Positions 1 through 6,083 of a DNA stretch of 6,338 bases are shown here, piece by piece. The notes under the pieces were generated by a model that was not told the DNA's origin, ran no database searches, and saw only the letters and a program-made list of their open reading frames with translations. Position 1 is the first letter of the stretch; each line of letters opens with the position of its first letter. The stretch lies in NCBI GenBank assembly GCA_030950825.1, contig JAUZQT010000092.1:1-6338 (forward strand). Direction: 5' to 3'. Source of the stretch: Mariprofundaceae bacterium (GTDB lineage: Bacteria; Pseudomonadota; Zetaproteobacteria; Mariprofundales; Mariprofundaceae). Both the position numbers and the translations under genes were made by a program.

Positions 1-145
1 GTGCATTTGAAGCGCAGTGTTTTTGTTCAGCATGAAGGCGCAAAAAGCGAAGCATAGCCTGCTATGTAAGCTTTTTTTGCAACGCCCATGCTGGGCAAAA
101 AGACAAGCATGAATTGCGCAAGTTATTTAATTCCCGTTCCCTAGG
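1..145 (+). repeat. Non-coding palindromic repeat element, longer copy
   Basis: This stretch has no credible gene but is highly structured. It holds two related direct units, each reading CATG, a short G-rich spacer, CAAAAAG, two variable bases, then AAGCAT. They lie at about 31-55 and 87-110. Between them is a long imperfect hairpin (40-80), and the second unit begins with a small GCCCA/TGGGC hairpin (84-96). The part at 76-109 matches 3265-3298 at 29 of 34 positions, and both copies end with CGTTCC followed by TA (135-140 here). That identifies a dispersed repeat rather than a unique intergenic region. The left edge may lie outside the window. It sits downstream of the minus-strand DUF3187 gene, so it could also act as a transcription end. 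Function is inferred; repetition and symmetry are seen directly. Confidence 0.6.
40..80. terminator. Imperfect hairpin, possible bidirectional terminator
   Basis: GCAAAAAGC (40-48) pairs with GCTTTTTTTGC (70-80), and CATAGC (53-58) pairs with GCTATG (61-66) around a CT loop, with mismatched bases between the two stems. Each strand therefore carries an A-run and a T-run in opposite arms. The minus-strand DUF3187 gene ends about 107 bp away and is transcribed towards it. No free T-tract follows the stem on either side, so it is not a textbook intrinsic terminator. It may simply be part of the repeat. Confidence 0.3.
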
Positions 146-157
146 AGGCTGTCCGAG

Positions 158-191
158 AATAGAGACCGTAGTGGGTGAATCACACTCTATT
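158..191. other. Inverted repeat at DUF3187 gene end, possible old element edge
   Basis: AATAGAG (158-164) is the exact reverse complement of CTCTATT (185-191), with a smaller GTG/CAC pair inside the loop. It overlaps the stop codon of the DUF3187 gene (187-189). The bases just before it, GGCTGTCCGAGAATAG (147-162), remind me of transposon terminal repeats, but that is a memory-level resemblance and not a match I can prove. It could be a weak terminator for the minus-strand gene, though no T-tract follows. Confidence 0.2.
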
Positions 192-1164
192 GTAATGTCA
201 AAGGCATATTTATTTCTATACCGATAGCAAAATCTTGCGTGCTTTGCTGGGCAATATTCTCACTAAACGTCAATGCCCAGCTAGCGCCATTATAGGCATG
301 CAAACGCACACCTGCACTGATTAGCCATGGCGATTGATCCAACCCATCAAGACCTGTTTGATAAGGCGACAAGCCACCTTGGACTTGTGCAATCCATGCG
401 GCTTGAAAGGGAAAAGTAGCTTGATAGTCAATACTTAAGCTAGTACGGGCATAATCATGAATAGCCGAGCCAAAATCTTGGCGTTTGAAAGGATGTGTCC
501 ACCACAATTCAGTATGCGTAGCCCATTGATCATTATGCCATGTGACCATCGCACCAAAGGCAATATCTGTGCCGCCGTTACTCCAGCCGCGAGATGTTGC
601 GCCACTGGGAATTTTGATCGCCAAGGCGTTTGCCCAACGCCATGATGCATCATCTTTAGGGTTCCACTGATAACGCCACTGGCTTTGAATATTGCCCATT
701 TCCCATCTTGGCTGGCTATCCCAGCCGCCTGTTGTACCACGATAGCGATAGCCATAGTGATTATCAGGTTGAAAGCGGCGACCCCCATTGGGTAAGCCCA
801 ATGTCTTGTGGTGTTGACGCAAATAAGGATCCATGGAGCCTGCCACAGGTCGAAAGGCTGGGATTTGTAGCTGCATTGAAAAAGATGATGAAAGTTGATG
901 CGATACAACGAGCTCAGCGGTATAAATTTCCATATCGGCCAGGTAGCGATTAGGGGTTGGTAGTGCATCAGCCAGGAAAATACTGCTGTAACTTTGTTGT
1001 AGTGAAATATGGGTGGGTACATCGGGCGTGTTCACCCAAGGTGTTGGATCAAAAAAACGGAGCATTGCTGGGTTCATTTGACGAACAGCCAATACTTGAG
1101 CTTCGCCTGCAAGCGATGGTGTAATATGGAGCAATGAAAAAACAAACAAAAGAAGATAAGGCAT
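187..1164 (-). CDS. DUF3187 family protein, predicted secreted/outer-membrane beta-barrel
   Basis: The 325-residue product matches my memory of DUF3187 along its length. It has an N-terminal Arg-x-x-Asn-Pro-like stretch (28-33), the diagnostic LPNGGR (124-129) followed by an aromatic NHYGYRYRG run (135-143), IPSG (185-188), NGGTDIAFG (197-205), and alternating polar/hydrophobic strands to the C-terminus, as in outer-membrane barrels. Residues 1-19 form a signal peptide (hydrophobic core LLLFVFSLLHI, likely cut after SLA). The biochemical role of the family is not known to me. The start is uncertain. The chosen ATG at 1164 places the signal peptide at the N-terminus but has only a weak ribosome site and no basic residue before the core. 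In-frame GTG (1203) or TTG (1227) starts would add a stretch with Lys and Arg (VCKCRA). It lies 105 bp downstream of the histidine kinase on the same strand, so co-transcription is possible but not shown. Confidence 0.8.
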   Translation of the reverse strand: MPYLLLFVFSLLHITPSLAGEAQVLAVRQMNPAMLRFFDPTPWVNTPDVPTHISLQQSYSSIFLADALPTPNRYLADMEIYTAELVVSHQLSSSFSMQLQIPAFRPVAGSMDPYLRQHHKTLGLPNGGRRFQPDNHYGYRYRGTTGGWDSQPRWEMGNIQSQWRYQWNPKDDASWRWANALAIKIPSGATSRGWSNGGTDIAFGAMVTWHNDQWATHTELWWTHPFKRQDFGSAIHDYARTSLSIDYQATFPFQAAWIAQVQGGLSPYQTGLDGLDQSPWLISAGVRLHAYNGASWALTFSENIAQQSTQDFAIGIEINMPLTLQ

Positions 1165-1269
1165 AGCACGACACTTACAAACAAGGTCGCTTGGGTCAAT
1201 CACGTCATTATTTTGGCAGCCTAACAATGAGGAACGACCCCATACACGGCAGCACCATTGAGTATCACA

Positions 1270-3168
1270 TTACAAGACTTGGCCTTCTTTTTTTGTGCTC
1301 AAGGTATGTTGAATTACTTGGTTTAGTTCTTCCACCGTAAATGGCTTATTTAGAGTAATGACTCCTCTTTGCAGAGCGTCATCGCAATCAAGGGGGGTGT
1401 TTTTATCATATCCCGTTATAAAAATAATGGGCATATCCATTTGCAGGTCGTGAATATGCTTGGCAGCTTCATAACCCCCCATAATAGGCATCATAATATC
1501 CATCAATATAAGCTGCACATCGGCCTGATGTTTTTTGAATGTGTTTATCGCTTCACTTCCATTGCATGCCTCAAGTGTTTTGTAGCCCAATGTTTGTAAG
1601 GCAGCGGTATTGCTTTGACGCAATGCCTCATTGTCATCAACCAAAAGAATGCATTCACCCTTTCCTTGCTCTTGATCCGAGTAAGTTTGTCGGTATGCAT
1701 GTTCTGTTCCTTTTTTTTCCTGTAAGGGTATATAGATGGAAAATTGTGAGCCCGTTTCTGTCGAGCTTTGCACATCTATAAAGCCTTGGTGACTTTGAAT
1801 CGCACCATAACACATTGCCAATCCTAAACCGGTGCCTTTTCCTACCTGCTTGGTCGTAAAAAACGGGTCAAAAACATGTTTCATGACTTCTTTATTGATG
1901 CCCGTGCCATTATCAATAATGCTTAATTGCACATAATCTGTATCCATGGTGTCTGAATAAGTGCGCCTAAAGGCATTATCGTTGTGTATATGCTCCAGTA
2001 TTAGGTGAATGCTGGGCTTGGCTGTTTCCACAAGGGCATCTCGAGCATTGTTGATCAGATTCATTATAACTTGTTGTAATAGTGTGGGGTTGCCATGAAT
2101 ATATAGCTTTTCTTGTGGTAGGGTACATTGAAATTGGATATTTTCTGGCACGCTAAGTTCTGAAAGTTTATAGGCCTCGGAAATAAAAGAGGTCAGATTT
2201 AAGTTTTGAAATACAGGCTTGTCTTTGCGTGAAAAGGTAAGCAGCTGTTTGATTATATCAGCGGCATAAAACACCAAATGCTCAATATCGCCTATTCGTT
2301 CTTGTATATTGGCATCATTTTTATAGGCTTTCTTGATCATAAATGCATTGACGGTGATGCCTGAAAGCATATTGTTAAAATCATGGGCAATACCGCCAAC
2401 AAGTGTACCAATGGTTTCCATTTTTTGAGCGTGGTTAAACTGCTCCTCTTTGGTTTTTAGAAATTGATTGGTTTTTTTGTGCTCTTTAATTTCACGGATT
2501 AACGCATCGGCACGCTCTTGTGCTTGCCGCTTGAGTGTTTGATTGTTTTCAAGGATTACCTTTCGAGCTTCGATAAGCTTTTTATTGGTTTGATGAAGTG
2601 CAAGATGTTGATGCTCTCGCAGTCCTTCAAAAATAGCGGCAACCAACGTGTAAAATAAAAAAGTTAATATAAATATAGACAGTTCTTGCAGAGAATAAGG
2701 TGGATTTGTGTATACCATATTATGGATGCTGGTCGTGATGATGCCTATGATGCTAAATGCCACAAGCCAAAACCAGCCTTTATGAAGCCCGACGATAAAA
2801 AAAGCCAAAAATGGAAATATCGGTACCCAATAAATGCCCGTATTGTGATAGCTATTGAAGATAATCAGTGCATGGAAATTGATGAGTGCCGCAGATAGAA
2901 TGATATTTTCAATATTTGGCCTAGATAAAATACGATACCCATGGGTGCAGGAATATATAACAGGGAGAAATATTAATACTGTCGTCAACTGCAAATAAGC
3001 AAGGCTTTGTAAATCAACAAACCAGTGAAATATACTAAAAAAAGAAAGTATACCAACAGCCGTCAAGCTAATCAGCTTGACTAATTGCTCTTGATTGTCG
3101 CTTTGCATGCTAAATTTATGATTGCCTAGAAGTAGCTTCCATGCTGGTGTAGGTGTGGACTCAATCAT
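1270..3168 (-). CDS. Membrane-bound hybrid sensor histidine kinase with C-terminal receiver domain
   Basis: The 632-residue protein has about six predicted membrane helices (roughly 32-50, 56-72, 88-105, 112-128, 131-148, 163-181) with short loops and no large periplasmic domain, so the signal is probably sensed in or at the membrane. A charged coiled coil follows (about 185-250). The HisKA helix carries the phosphoacceptor His262 in GGIAHDFNNML. The ATPase domain has the N box (NLINNARDA, 370-378), G1 (DNGTGI, 419-424), the F box (DPFFTTK, 434-440) and G2 (GKGTGLGLA, 443-451). A linker leads to a receiver domain (about 506-625) with acidic pair Asp511/Asp512, phosphoacceptor Asp557, Thr585 and Lys608. 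All catalytic residues are present, so it should be active. The HDFNN kinase core plus receiver fits the NtrB-like hybrid class. No separate response regulator or phosphotransfer protein lies nearby, so partner and stimulus are unknown. The ATG is preceded by a near-perfect ribosome site. Confidence 0.93.
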   Translation of the reverse strand: MIESTPTPAWKLLLGNHKFSMQSDNQEQLVKLISLTAVGILSFFSIFHWFVDLQSLAYLQLTTVLIFLPVIYSCTHGYRILSRPNIENIILSAALINFHALIIFNSYHNTGIYWVPIFPFLAFFIVGLHKGWFWLVAFSIIGIITTSIHNMVYTNPPYSLQELSIFILTFLFYTLVAAIFEGLREHQHLALHQTNKKLIEARKVILENNQTLKRQAQERADALIREIKEHKKTNQFLKTKEEQFNHAQKMETIGTLVGGIAHDFNNMLSGITVNAFMIKKAYKNDANIQERIGDIEHLVFYAADIIKQLLTFSRKDKPVFQNLNLTSFISEAYKLSELSVPENIQFQCTLPQEKLYIHGNPTLLQQVIMNLINNARDALVETAKPSIHLILEHIHNDNAFRRTYSDTMDTDYVQLSIIDNGTGINKEVMKHVFDPFFTTKQVGKGTGLGLAMCYGAIQSHQGFIDVQSSTETGSQFSIYIPLQEKKGTEHAYRQTYSDQEQGKGECILLVDDNEALRQSNTAALQTLGYKTLEACNGSEAINTFKKHQADVQLILMDIMMPIMGGYEAAKHIHDLQMDMPIIFITGYDKNTPLDCDDALQRGVITLNKPFTVEELNQVIQHTLSTKKEGQVL

Positions 3169-3170
3169 AT

Positions 3171-3177
3171 CCCTCCT
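3171..3177 (-). promoter_or_regulatory. Ribosome binding site of the histidine kinase
   Basis: The minus strand reads AGGAGGG, two to three bases before the ATG at 3168. The match to the anti-Shine-Dalgarno is nearly perfect and fixes the kinase start, although the spacing is shorter than usual. Confidence 0.7.
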
Positions 3178-3212
3178 ATGCTTCCCTTACCCCAATCAAT
3201 AACGTAAGCGGT

Positions 3213-3235
3213 ATTATATACATAGGGCAGTATAT
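3213..3235 (-). promoter_or_regulatory. Candidate kinase promoter -10 with overlapping inverted repeat
   Basis: The minus strand has an exact TATAAT at 3213-3218, about 45 bp before the kinase start. The -35 position is poor, which suggests dependence on an activator. The inverted repeat ATATAC (3216-3221) / GTATAT (3230-3235), with an 8-base gap, overlaps the -10 and could be an operator, or chance in AT-rich DNA. A second possible -10 (TATACT on the minus strand) lies in the right half of this repeat. Confidence 0.35.
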
Positions 3236-3264
3236 TTTGCGAGTGTCATGTGTGTCTGAAGAGT

Positions 3265-3330
3265 TTTGCAACGCGAATACTGGGTAAAAAGGCAAGCAGC
3301 TTTGGTATATTATTCGTGCACGTTCCTAAG
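3265..3330 (+). repeat. Second, shorter copy of the dispersed repeat, upstream of proS
   Basis: Positions 3265-3298 match 76-109 at 29 of 34 bases (shared blocks TTTGCAACGC, CTGGG, AAAAAG, CAAGCA). After a divergent AT-rich stretch, both copies finish with CGTTCC plus TA (3321-3328 here). The left half of the longer copy, with its large hairpin, is absent, and the GCCCA/TGGGC hairpin is destroyed by substitutions. This copy forms the leader, and perhaps the promoter, of proS. It is also why an in-frame extension to a GTG at 3250 should not be read as coding. Confidence 0.5.
3303..3311 (+). promoter_or_regulatory. Candidate extended -10 promoter for proS
   Basis: TGG followed by TATATT (3306-3311) fits an extended -10 element, with transcription expected to start near 3318, about 35 bp before the proS ATG. 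The -35 position is weak, as is common for extended -10 promoters. It lies within the repeat copy. Inference from sequence only. Confidence 0.3.
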
Positions 3331-3351
3331 TTCACAGCTAAACTCGCCGCT

Positions 3352-5073
3352 ATGCGATATTCACGTTTTTTTGCCCCTACTTTGCGCGATGATCCTGCTG
3401 ATGCTGAGGTAATTTCTCATAAGTTACTATTGCGCGCAGGCTTTATTCGCCGCGTAACTTCAGGTGTTTATGATTTTTTACCGATGGGCCTGAGAGTCTT
3501 GCGTAATATTGAAGCGATTGTACGCGAGGAAATGACGTGCGCAGGGGCGCAAGAGCTGCTCTTGCCAATGGTGCAACCATCGGAGCTTTGGCAAAAATCA
3601 GGGCGTTGGGAAAAATATGGCAATGAGCTGTTACGGTTTAAAGATCGTCATGCCCATGAATCTTGCCTTGGGCCAACGCATGAAGAGGTTATTTGCGACC
3701 TCGTGAGCCGTGAATTGCGCTCGTACAAACAGTTGCCCATGAATCTATATCAAATCCAGACCAAGTTTCGTGATGAAGTTCGCCCGCGTTTTGGGTTGAT
3801 GCGAGGCCGTGAATTTGTGATGAAAGATGCCTACTCATTCCATGCCGATGAAGCATCTTTGCAAGTAGAATATCAAAATATGTTCACAACATATCAACGT
3901 ATTTTTAATCGTTTGGGATTAAAGTTTCGCGCTGTAGAGGCCGATACAGGCTCTATTGGTGGCAATCAATCCCATGAATTTCATGTGTTGGCTGAATCAG
4001 GGGAAGATTTAATTGCCTACTGCTCGCACTGTGATTATGCCGCCAATGTGGAGAAAGCGATTTCAACACGCGTTATACCAAGCTTTGATACGGCTGAGTT
4101 ATCGAACATCAGTACACCCGATATGACGGCTGTTGAAGATGTTGCCAAGTACTTGGGCGTTGAGGCATCACAATTGGTTAAAACACTGATTTATCAAGTG
4201 ACGGGCGGTGCATTCGATGGTCAAATCATTGCCGCATGTGTGCGTGGTGATGATAGCTTGCAAGGCGTTAAGCTGGCACGTGCATTGGCAGCAGATATAG
4301 TTGAGCTGGCCGATGATGCTGCTCTGAAGACTATCGGCAGCCTAAAAGGTTTTGTTGGTCCGCAAGGATTGGCGTGCAAGGTATTGATTGATACAAGTTT
4401 GCAGGCGGCTGTGGGCATGGTGGCTGGTGCCAATAAAATTGATTGCCATGTATCGGGCTTATCCATTGCTCGGGATGTTGCGGATGCTGAAATCGCCGAT
4501 TTGCGAGAAGTGCGCTCTGATGATGCTTGTAGCAAATGTGACAGCAAGGGCAGTGAAGGATATATCAAGCAAGCACGCGGCATTGAAGTTGGGCAGGTAT
4601 TTTCTTTGGGGCAGCAGTATACCAAGCCTTTGGGTGTGTTGTTTCAGGATCAGCATGGTAAACGCGCCATCGCTACCATGGGCTGTTATGGCATCGGAGT
4701 GTCGCGTTTGATTGCCGCTGTTATTGAGCAGTGCCATGATGATCATGGCATGATTTGGCCATTGGCTCTGGCACCATTTCAGGTGGTTATTATCACCATG
4801 GGTAAAAGCGAAACAGCGATGAGCGCTTCTGAGAAGCTGTATCAGGATCTGATAGAAGCTGGTATTGAAGTGCTCTGGGATGATCGCAAGGAGAGGCCAG
4901 GCGTGAAATTTAAAGATGCGGAATTGATGGGTTTGCCTATTCATGTGGTGATTGGTGATCGTGGCTTGGATGCCGATGCCATTGAGGTGCGCCAGCGTGC
5001 TGGTTCGAAACAAGCGATAAGCATGGCAAGTGTGGCAGACACAATCCATTCAATCATGGCAGAAGTAAGCTGA
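3352..5073 (+). CDS. proS: Prolyl-tRNA synthetase (proline--tRNA ligase), class II
   Basis: This cytoplasmic enzyme charges tRNA-Pro with proline using ATP. The 573-residue product has the length of E. coli ProS (572) and aligns from its first residues (MRYSRFFAPTLRDDPADAEV). Motif 1 lies around the invariant Pro72 (LLLPMVQPSELW). The strongly conserved LGPTHEEV (106-113) and motif 2 (FRDEVRPRFGLMRGREF, 139-155) follow. The inserted YbaK-like editing domain spans about 225-400 and keeps the lysine expected for clearing mischarged alanine (Lys277 in VKTLIYQ). Cys pairs at 224/227 and 393/396 flank it, as in many non-enteric homologues. Motif 3 is GCYGIGVSRLIAA (444-456), and an anticodon-binding domain occupies about 475-570. 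The frame is open back to a GTG at 3250, but those 34 residues fall in repeat DNA and have no family counterpart, so I use the ATG at 3352 despite a poor Shine-Dalgarno. The transglycosylase gene follows closely. Confidence 0.97.
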   Translation: MRYSRFFAPTLRDDPADAEVISHKLLLRAGFIRRVTSGVYDFLPMGLRVLRNIEAIVREEMTCAGAQELLLPMVQPSELWQKSGRWEKYGNELLRFKDRHAHESCLGPTHEEVICDLVSRELRSYKQLPMNLYQIQTKFRDEVRPRFGLMRGREFVMKDAYSFHADEASLQVEYQNMFTTYQRIFNRLGLKFRAVEADTGSIGGNQSHEFHVLAESGEDLIAYCSHCDYAANVEKAISTRVIPSFDTAELSNISTPDMTAVEDVAKYLGVEASQLVKTLIYQVTGGAFDGQIIAACVRGDDSLQGVKLARALAADIVELADDAALKTIGSLKGFVGPQGLACKVLIDTSLQAAVGMVAGANKIDCHVSGLSIARDVADAEIADLREVRSDDACSKCDSKGSEGYIKQARGIEVGQVFSLGQQYTKPLGVLFQDQHGKRAIATMGCYGIGVSRLIAAVIEQCHDDHGMIWPLALAPFQVVIITMGKSETAMSASEKLYQDLIEAGIEVLWDDRKERPGVKFKDAELMGLPIHVVIGDRGLDADAIEVRQRAGSKQAISMASVADTIHSIMAEVS

Positions 5074-5117
5074 AAAAGCGGCTGACACATTATCTGACAG
5101 GCGCATCCTCTAAAGGT

Positions 5118-5774
5118 GTGCTGGCAGGCATTCTGGTACTTGGGTTTTGCATTACGCTGCCCTTTTGGATAGCGAGTACACCTGAAGAAAAACAGAGTAT
5201 GCTTGAAAGCACTGCCACCATTGATGTTGTTGAGCAAAGCACAGGTGCACTTGATTTGATTCTTGATAGTGAAACAGAAAAAGACGAACTGCGCGAAATG
5301 TTGTTGCAGCCAAAGCCTAAGGAGAAGCCTCTTGATTTTGAGCAGCAGGTCTGGGAACAGGACATTCGCAAAGTTATTCAGAGGTGGGTCCCCAATGAGC
5401 AAGAGGCACAAAACATTGCTCGCTGGGTTTACTTTTACAGCGTTCGTTTTGAAATTTCGCCAGAGTTAATGCTTGGTCTTATTTCGGTGGAATCGCGATT
5501 TGATCATTTTGCGATTAGCAGTGTCGGAGCGCGAGGTTTGATGCAGGTGATGCCTTTCTGGAAAAAAGAGCTGGGCTCAGAAAGTGATAACTTGTTTGAA
5601 ATCGAAACCAACATCCGTTATGGAACGGCAATTTTACGTCATTATATTGATCGTTACAAAACGCTGGATCGGGCACTGGGCGCATACAATGGCTCGCTGG
5701 GTAAACAAAAGTATCCCAATAAAATATTTTCTCAAATGCGCCGCTTTAAAGCGATTCAAGAAGATAACACTTAG
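5118..5774 (+). CDS. Membrane-anchored SLT-family lytic transglycosylase
   Basis: The product should cleave peptidoglycan glycan strands in the periplasm, leaving 1,6-anhydro-muramic ends. The SLT domain spans about 112-205: catalytic Glu125 in ISVESRFD, GARGLMQVMP (137-146), ETNIRYGTAIL (163-173) and LGAYNGS (187-193), all typical of the Slt70-like fold. Residues 2-19 form a hydrophobic segment, followed by an acidic linker to about 90. The only canonical in-frame start is the GTG at 5118, but its ribosome site is poorly placed and the protein would begin inside the membrane helix. The frame stays open upstream and encodes a basic stretch (LKKRLTHYLTGASSKG) that would make an ideal type II anchor. 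A CTG at 5070 overlapping the proS TGA would give 234 residues. proS lies just upstream with no visible terminator, so the two are probably one operon. Enzyme family is sure; start is not. Confidence 0.9.
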   Translation: MLAGILVLGFCITLPFWIASTPEEKQSMLESTATIDVVEQSTGALDLILDSETEKDELREMLLQPKPKEKPLDFEQQVWEQDIRKVIQRWVPNEQEAQNIARWVYFYSVRFEISPELMLGLISVESRFDHFAISSVGARGLMQVMPFWKKELGSESDNLFEIETNIRYGTAILRHYIDRYKTLDRALGAYNGSLGKQKYPNKIFSQMRRFKAIQEDNT

Positions 5775-5780
5775 TCCGTT

Positions 5781-5841
5781 TATAATTAGCCCGCATGATG
5801 ATGGCTTTGTAATTTTGCAGGCCTATGTTCAATCAGAGGAG
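5781..5841 (+). promoter_or_regulatory. Candidate -10 box and ribosome site for the 56-residue gene
   Basis: An exact TATAAT lies at 5781-5786, just after the transglycosylase stop, with a poor -35 region. AGGAG (5837-5841), five bases before the ATG at 5847, is a strong Shine-Dalgarno. The ribosome site is convincing; the promoter is only possible, and the gene may instead be read through from proS. A weak AGCC/GGCT hairpin lies between, without a T-tract. Confidence 0.4.
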
Positions 5842-5846
5842 AAAAC

Positions 5847-6017
5847 ATGACGAAAAATAATTTTTTCACGGGAATTAAGAAAATATTCTCATCCAATCAA
5901 GTGATCAACCTTGAGGATGCAGTTGAGACTAAGGAAGCTGGTTCGATCCTTGTGAAGGATAAAGAGGGTTTTATCGCCGTGGAGCATGGTGCAGAAACCG
6001 TCGATCAACTGGTATAG
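5847..6017 (+). CDS. Hypothetical 56-residue protein, possibly 3'-altered by an IS insertion
   Basis: I do not recognise this protein. It starts with a basic, amphipathic segment (MTKNNFFTGIKKIFSS), then an acidic run (NLEDAVETKEAGS), a compact hydrophobic stretch (ILVKDKEGFIAVEHG) and ends TVDQLV. It has no signal peptide and no membrane helix, so it is probably cytoplasmic. A strong AGGAG ribosome site five bases before the ATG and sensible protein-like composition argue that it is a real small gene. It lies 72 bp after the transglycosylase on the same strand. Its stop, TAG at 6015-6017, coincides with the apparent left edge of an IS630-type element. The original gene may therefore have been longer, with the present stop supplied by the element, or the insertion may have landed just beyond an intact end. 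The sequence here cannot decide between these. Confidence 0.65.
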   Translation: MTKNNFFTGIKKIFSSNQVINLEDAVETKEAGSILVKDKEGFIAVEHGAETVDQLV

Positions 6018-6033
6018 TGAATCAAAAATAGAT

Positions 6034-6061
6034 TTGCTTTTTTTAGAGTAGTATCTATACT
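6034..6061 (+). promoter_or_regulatory. Candidate transposase promoter
   Basis: TTGCTT (6034-6039) and TATACT (6056-6061) are separated by 16 bases, a good sigma-70-like pair. The -10 lies inside the small palindrome AGTAT/ATACT (6050-6061), which could let the transposase HTH or a host factor repress it. GAAGGTGG (6068-6075) is a reasonable ribosome site eight bases before the ATG at 6084. Confidence 0.5.
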
Positions 6062-6083
6062 GAAAATGAAGGTGGTTTATATT

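Noticed and set aside
1..145. CRISPR-like reading of the two repeated units near the left edge
   Set aside because: Only two imperfect units with an internal palindrome, no regular repeat-spacer pattern and no cas genes.
143..148. AGGAGG resembling a plus-strand ribosome site
   Set aside because: No start codon at useful spacing opens a frame of any length; the nearest GTG gives fewer than 25 codons.
435..1022. Minus-strand open frame of 195 residues overlapping the DUF3187 gene
   Set aside because: It overlaps the DUF3187 gene in another frame on the same strand, and its product has no family features.
1165..1227. Longer DUF3187 protein starting with TTG at 1227
   Set aside because: It would bury the signal peptide behind 21 polar residues and has no ribosome site. 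The basic residues it adds keep the question slightly open, as noted in the gene entry.
3186..3208. CTTAC/GTAAG inverted repeat in the kinase leader
   Set aside because: A five-base stem with a 13-base loop is expected by chance and has no further support.
3250..3351. In-frame extension of ProS to a GTG at 3250 (34 more residues)
   Set aside because: The extension translates repeat DNA, has no counterpart in ProS proteins, and the family's conserved N-terminus begins exactly at the ATG at 3352.
4459..5049. Minus-strand open frame of 196 residues opposite proS
   Set aside because: It lies wholly inside the well-supported proS gene, and its translation has no recognisable domain; it is a shadow of proS codon use.
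4941..5411. Minus-strand open frame across the proS/transglycosylase junction
   Set aside because: It covers the anticodon-binding end of ProS and the transglycosylase N-terminus, both supported by family motifs, and has no domain of its own.
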